From the NCBI GenBank assembly GCA_937902115.1, contig CALGSR010000067.1:1-9096 (forward strand): a stretch of 9,096 nt of DNA, given 5' to 3'. Source of the stretch: an uncultured Bacillus sp. (GTDB lineage: Bacteria > Bacillota > Bacilli > Bacillales > Cytobacillaceae). Of the stretch, positions 6,362 to 9,096 are shown piece by piece; positions within the stretch are counted from its first letter, which is position 1, and each line of letters opens with the position of its first letter. The translations under genes were made by a program, and so were the position numbers. A model generated the notes under the pieces. It saw only the letters and a program-made list of their open reading frames with translations. It made no database searches and was not told the DNA's origin.

Positions 6362-6378
6362 TATTATTTCAAATAATA
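6362..6378. promoter_or_regulatory. 17-bp perfect palindrome, possible operator
   Basis: TATTATTT, a central C, and AAATAATA form a perfect inverted repeat with 8-1-8 symmetry directly upstream of the leader-peptide binding site and between the proBA terminator and the TerC gene. The symmetry with one central base is like that of Fur-family operators, but the bases do not match the Fur, PerR or Zur consensus. It may be only AT-rich sequence. Confidence 0.35.
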
Positions 6379-6394
6379 ACCCACCCAATTCTAT

Positions 6395-6434
6395 TCTAAA
6401 AACAAAGGAGGACAGCTTATGCCGCTGCCCTCCT
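6395..6434 (-). terminator. Terminator of the proBA operon
   Basis: AGGAGGACAGC (6406-6416) and GCTGCCCTCCT (6424-6434) form an 11-bp stem with one G-U pair on the - strand and a 7-base loop, followed by TTTGTTTTT. It lies 22 bases after the proA stop codon and closes the operon. Confidence 0.9.
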
Positions 6435-6456
6435 CCCTCCATTATTTATAACTTGA

Positions 6457-7704
6457 TTATTCTCTAATTTGGCCTTCTCCGTGAATCGTATATTTACTGG
6501 AAGTAAGTGCCTTTAGACCCATTGGTCCTCGTGCATGAAGTTTTTGCGTACTAATTCCTATTTCAGCACCAAAGCCGAATTCAAAACCATCTGTAAATCT
6601 TGTTGAAGCATTATGATACACTGCAGCGGCATCCACATACGTTATAAAAGCATCAGCATTCTGCTTGTTTTCTGTAATAATTGCTTCAGAATGTTTCGTA
6701 CCGTGCTGATTGATATGGGCAATCGCTTCAGATGTGTTGCTTATCACCTTAACACTGACTGTTAAAGCTAAATACTCCGTATACCAGTCTTCCTCATTCG
6801 CCAATTGTGCATCAGGGAATAATTGACAAACTTTTTCGTCCCCAATAATTTTCACTTCTTTTGCTTGCAATGCTTCGAGTAGCTTTACCCCGTTTTGTTT
6901 GAACCAGTTTTCATGAATTAATATTGTTTCAATGGCATTGCAGACAGATGGACGTTGTGTTTTCCCATTAATAGCAACGCGAATCGCCATCTCCGGTTGG
7001 GCTGTCTCATCAATAAAAATATGACAATTTCCTGCCCCTGTTTCTAAAACTGGCACAGTGGATTCCTTCACAACGGTATCAATTAAATTTTTACCACCGC
7101 GCGGAATTAATACATCCAAATATTCATTTAAATGGAATAACTCTTTTGCTGTTGCCCTGCTCGTATCATCAAGCAGGTGTACTGCATCCTTCGGAATGGA
7201 TGTCTTTTCCAACGCACGATGAATAGAAGATACTAACACTGTATTTGAATGATAAGCAGAAGAACTTCCTCTTAAAATAACAGCATTCCCCGTTTTTAAT
7301 GCAAGAGTTGCAGCATCTATCGTTACATTTGGACGAGCTTCATAAATCATCCCAATGACACCTAAAGGCACACGTTTACTCTCAATCTGTAACCCATTTT
7401 CTTTTTGGATCGTTTCTAATGTTTCTCCGATCGGATCATTTAATTGAATCAATTGTCCAATAGCCTCTGACATAGCAGCAATTCTTCTTTCATTTAACAT
7501 GATCCGATCAAGAACGGAATCAGATAAACCCTTTTCTTTCCCGACAATAAGATCCTTTTTATTTTCTGTTAAAATCTCTTCCTGATCGAGCAACAACTGT
7601 TCAGCAATACTAGCCAATGCTTTATTTTTTTCCTCTGTCGTTTTTCCTATTAATTCATAACTGGCTTTTTTGGCTAATTTCCCTTTTGTTTGTACTTCAC
7701 TCAT
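6457..7704 (-). CDS. proA: Gamma-glutamyl phosphate reductase
   Basis: A 415-residue enzyme of the aldehyde dehydrogenase superfamily, the usual ProA length. It reduces gamma-glutamyl phosphate with NADPH to glutamate semialdehyde, the second step of proline synthesis. The catalytic cysteine is C255 in Q-R-P-S-V-C-N-A, at the position known from the family. Other conserved blocks are Y-E-A-R-P-N-V-T-I-D (121-130), I-L-R-G-S-S-S-A (143-150) and I-P-R-G-G-K (200-205). The frame is open 29 residues further upstream, but that extension overlaps proB and has no binding site; the ATG at 7704 has GGGGGA just upstream. The gap to the proB stop is one base, so the two are translationally coupled. A terminator follows at 6395-6434. 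Confidence 0.96.
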   Translation of the reverse strand: MSEVQTKGKLAKKASYELIGKTTEEKNKALASIAEQLLLDQEEILTENKKDLIVGKEKGLSDSVLDRIMLNERRIAAMSEAIGQLIQLNDPIGETLETIQKENGLQIESKRVPLGVIGMIYEARPNVTIDAATLALKTGNAVILRGSSSAYHSNTVLVSSIHRALEKTSIPKDAVHLLDDTSRATAKELFHLNEYLDVLIPRGGKNLIDTVVKESTVPVLETGAGNCHIFIDETAQPEMAIRVAINGKTQRPSVCNAIETILIHENWFKQNGVKLLEALQAKEVKIIGDEKVCQLFPDAQLANEEDWYTEYLALTVSVKVISNTSEAIAHINQHGTKHSEAIITENKQNADAFITYVDAAAVYHNASTRFTDGFEFGFGAEIGISTQKLHARGPMGLKALTSSKYTIHGEGQIRE

Positions 7705-7705
7705 T

Positions 7706-8821
7706 TTAATTCCCCCTATTTTTTGCTTTGACCCAGTTATCTCGATGAATGACTTCAATCGCCGCAACAACCATCTCTTTGCGTACCTCATCCGTACGTT
7801 TTCCCATCACTTTTCGTAATTCCTGGGCTGAATAATACACTTCCCCTTTCCCTATTAACCCTTTTTCCCCAAATACCTCCACTACATCTCCTTTTTCAAA
7901 GGAACCGGTAATTTCATAAATTCCAGCGGGCAGCAAACTGCTTCCTTTTGAAGTAAGCGCTAATTCTGCCCCGTGGTCAATATATATCTGACCAGCCACT
8001 TGAGAATGCAGGGCAATCCATTGCTTTGGATTATTTACGGTTGATAAAGAATCATTTCCAATATATGTTCCATCACCATTGCCAAGAAGAATATCGAGCA
8101 ATTTTTGCCTTCCTTGTCCATGTCCAATAAAGACTTTTACCCCAAGGGAAAGCGCAGTTTTTGCAGCTTCCAGCTTTGATTTCATTCCGCCTGTACCAAC
8201 CTTTGAACCAGAACCTTCTGCCGCTTTCATCATTTCATCCGTGATTTCTTCGATTCGATCCCATTTTTTTGCGTCAGAATTAACCACCGGGTTTGAATCA
8301 TATAAGCCGTTTATATCCGTTAAAATGATAAGCTTATCGGCATGGACAAGACCACTGACAAGTGCGGAAAGCATATCATTATCACCGAACGTTAATTCTT
8401 TAACAGAAACTGTATCATTTTCATTAATGATCGGTAATATTCCGCGATCCAGCAGCTCTGATATAGTAGCAAAAGCATTGCGATACCGTTCTTTCTTTGA
8501 AAAATCATTTCTCGTTAATAATATTTGTGCTGGAATAATACTAAATCTGCTGAATTGTTCCATGTAATTCTGAATCAGAATACTTTGTCCCACTGCTGCT
8601 GCGGCTTGCCTTGCTTTTATTGTAACAGGTCTTGACGGATAACCCAAGGAGGCAAAACCAGCTGCTACTGCTCCGGATGAGACGAGTAACACTTCATGCC
8701 CCTCACTCCTTAAAGCAGCAACGGCTTCCACATGATCATTAAATTTAACTTGATCAATCTCACCCTTTGAATTTGTTAACGAACTACTGCCAATTTTCAC
8801 GACAATTCTCTTTTTTTCCAT
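7706..8821 (-). CDS. proB: Glutamate 5-kinase
   Basis: A 371-residue kinase that phosphorylates glutamate with ATP to gamma-glutamyl phosphate, the first and usually feedback-inhibited step of proline synthesis. The amino-acid kinase domain (about 1-255) begins with V-V-K-I-G-S-S-S-L and includes L-L-V-S-S-G-A-V, I-I-N-E-N-D-T-V and F-G-D-N-D-x-L-S-A, followed by G-T-G-G-M-x-S-K. A C-terminal PUA domain (about 275-360) is present, as in full-length ProB. The start at 8821 has GGAG about nine to ten bases upstream. It heads the proBA operon, one base before proA. Control is by the T-box leader at 8952-9096, with attenuation at the terminator 8952-8994. Confidence 0.96.
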   Translation of the reverse strand: MEKKRIVVKIGSSSLTNSKGEIDQVKFNDHVEAVAALRSEGHEVLLVSSGAVAAGFASLGYPSRPVTIKARQAAAAVGQSILIQNYMEQFSRFSIIPAQILLTRNDFSKKERYRNAFATISELLDRGILPIINENDTVSVKELTFGDNDMLSALVSGLVHADKLIILTDINGLYDSNPVVNSDAKKWDRIEEITDEMMKAAEGSGSKVGTGGMKSKLEAAKTALSLGVKVFIGHGQGRQKLLDILLGNGDGTYIGNDSLSTVNNPKQWIALHSQVAGQIYIDHGAELALTSKGSSLLPAGIYEITGSFEKGDVVEVFGEKGLIGKGEVYYSAQELRKVMGKRTDEVRKEMVVAAIEVIHRDNWVKAKNRGN

Positions 8822-8849
8822 ATTTCAGCACTCCAACATGTATTTTGTA

Positions 8850-8868
8850 TGATGTATTAATAACATCA
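8850..8868 (-). other. Small hairpin in the proB leader
   Basis: TGATGT (8850-8855) and ACATCA (8863-8868) pair around a 7-base AT-rich loop, 29 bases before the proB start. No U-tract follows, so it is not a terminator; it may influence mRNA stability or be chance. Confidence 0.35.
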
Positions 8869-8883
8869 ATTAATTTATCTTTT

Positions 8884-8928
8884 ATAAGGCACTGTTCAAT
8901 CTTTTTGTTAATCAATGGAGCGCCTTAT
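8884..8928 (-). other. Second hairpin downstream of the T-box terminator
   Basis: On the - strand ATAAGGCGCT (8919-8928) and AGTGCCTTAT (8884-8893) form a 10-bp stem with one G-U pair and a 25-base loop. It lies between the T-box terminator and proB and is not part of the T-box fold. The following sequence (AAAAGATAA) is not a U-tract, so it is not a terminator. Inside it, TTGAAC followed 16 bases later by TAAATT could be a weak internal promoter. Confidence 0.45.
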
Positions 8929-8951
8929 GCATTCGGATGTTTCTTGTATCT

Positions 8952-8994
8952 AAAAAAAGCCCTTTTCATCCTTATATCAAAGGACGAAAAGGGC
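8952..8994 (-). terminator. T-box regulated terminator before proB
   Basis: Two 15-base arms (8980-8994 and 8959-8973) form a 15-bp stem with one G-U pair and a 6-base loop, followed on the - strand by seven T residues (8952-8958). This is the attenuator of the proBA leader. The 5' arm contains CGTCCTT (8980-8986), which is also needed for the antiterminator, so the two folds exclude each other. Confidence 0.93.
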
Positions 8995-9096
8995 TCCTAA
9001 GCACATTTTCCGTGGTACCACCTTCATTGAATGCAGTTGCTGCATTCCACTCGGCATGATAACGCTGTTAAAAGCGCCTATGTTTTACATAGGACT
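8952..9096 (-). promoter_or_regulatory. T-box riboswitch of proBA (3' part; 5' end outside window)
   Basis: The conserved T-box sequence reads AAGGTGGTACCACGG on the - strand at 9010-9024. AAGG and ACG can pair with CGTCCTT in the terminator arm, leaving the classic seven-base bulge TGGTACC (9014-9020), whose TGGT would pair with the 3' end of an uncharged tRNA with discriminator A, as in tRNA-Pro. Upstream stems are GAATGCAG/CTGCATTC (9029-9047) and CCTATGT/ACATAGG (9077-9093). The Stem I specifier loop lies beyond position 9096, so the proline specificity is inferred from the genes and from Bacillus subtilis proBA, not read from a codon. When charged tRNA is abundant the terminator forms and transcription stops before proB. 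Confidence 0.93.

Noticed and set aside
6237..6394. yybP-ykoY manganese riboswitch upstream of TerC
   Set aside because: The conserved sequence blocks of that riboswitch are not visible in the leader on the - strand.
7705..7791. Longer proA start adding 29 residues
   Set aside because: It overlaps proB, lacks a binding site, and the shorter form from 7704 has the family length and puts the catalytic cysteine at 255.
8884..8928. Second terminator in the proB leader
   Set aside because: The hairpin is stable but is followed by A-rich sequence, not a U-tract.
1..9096. CRISPR array, insertion sequence, tRNA or rRNA
   Set aside because: No regularly spaced repeats, transposase, terminal inverted repeats or tRNA/rRNA sequence were seen on either strand.

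Overview
The window looks like chromosomal DNA of a low-GC, endospore-forming Firmicute of the family Bacillaceae. Evidence for this is the AT-rich composition, strong GGAGG-type ribosome binding sites, a T-box leader in front of proBA, a CwlC-type mother-cell spore amidase, and a small YpzG-like protein. Nothing points to a phage, plasmid or insertion sequence. The genus cannot be fixed from these genes alone.

Layout, left to right. Positions 1-474 (+) are the 3' end of metH (cobalamin-dependent methionine synthase, activation domain). A bidirectional terminator at 503-538 separates it from the convergent mnmH (537-1616, -), a tRNA 2-selenouridine synthase. Upstream of mnmH, and ending in its own terminator, is an unrecognised 199-residue protein (1693-2292, -) with a winged-helix-like N-terminus. 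A divergent region leads to a 50-residue YpzG-like gene (2578-2730, +), which ends in a hairpin facing a CwlC-like amidase (2801-3592, -). Next come an alpha/beta hydrolase (3719-4543, -) overlapped by a 56-residue TTG-started gene of the FbpA-like type (4540-4710, -). Then follow an unknown acidic 138-residue protein (4781-5197, -) with a good sigma-A promoter, a TerC-family membrane protein (5481-6236, -) with an unusual leader, and the proBA operon (6457-8821, -). The right edge (8952-9096) is the 3' part of the proBA T-box leader.

How the genes work together. ProB and ProA catalyse the first two steps from glutamate to proline, are separated by one base, and are controlled by the T-box, presumably reading uncharged tRNA-Pro. 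The specifier codon lies beyond the window. MetH and MnmH are converging neighbours with no shared job. The amidase and hydrolase are each closed off by their own hairpin. The TerC gene is preceded by an 11-codon open frame with a strong ribosome binding site, a hairpin overlapping that frame's stop, and a 17-bp perfect palindrome.

Most of the window is ordinary core genome. I did not find a convincing new multi-gene system. The parts most worth a second look are the TerC leader, the small gene overlapping the hydrolase, the two unknown proteins, and extra RNA structure between the T-box terminator and proB. Several apparent long starts (mnmH, proA, amidase, YpzG-like) are too far upstream; the ribosome binding sites place the starts used here.
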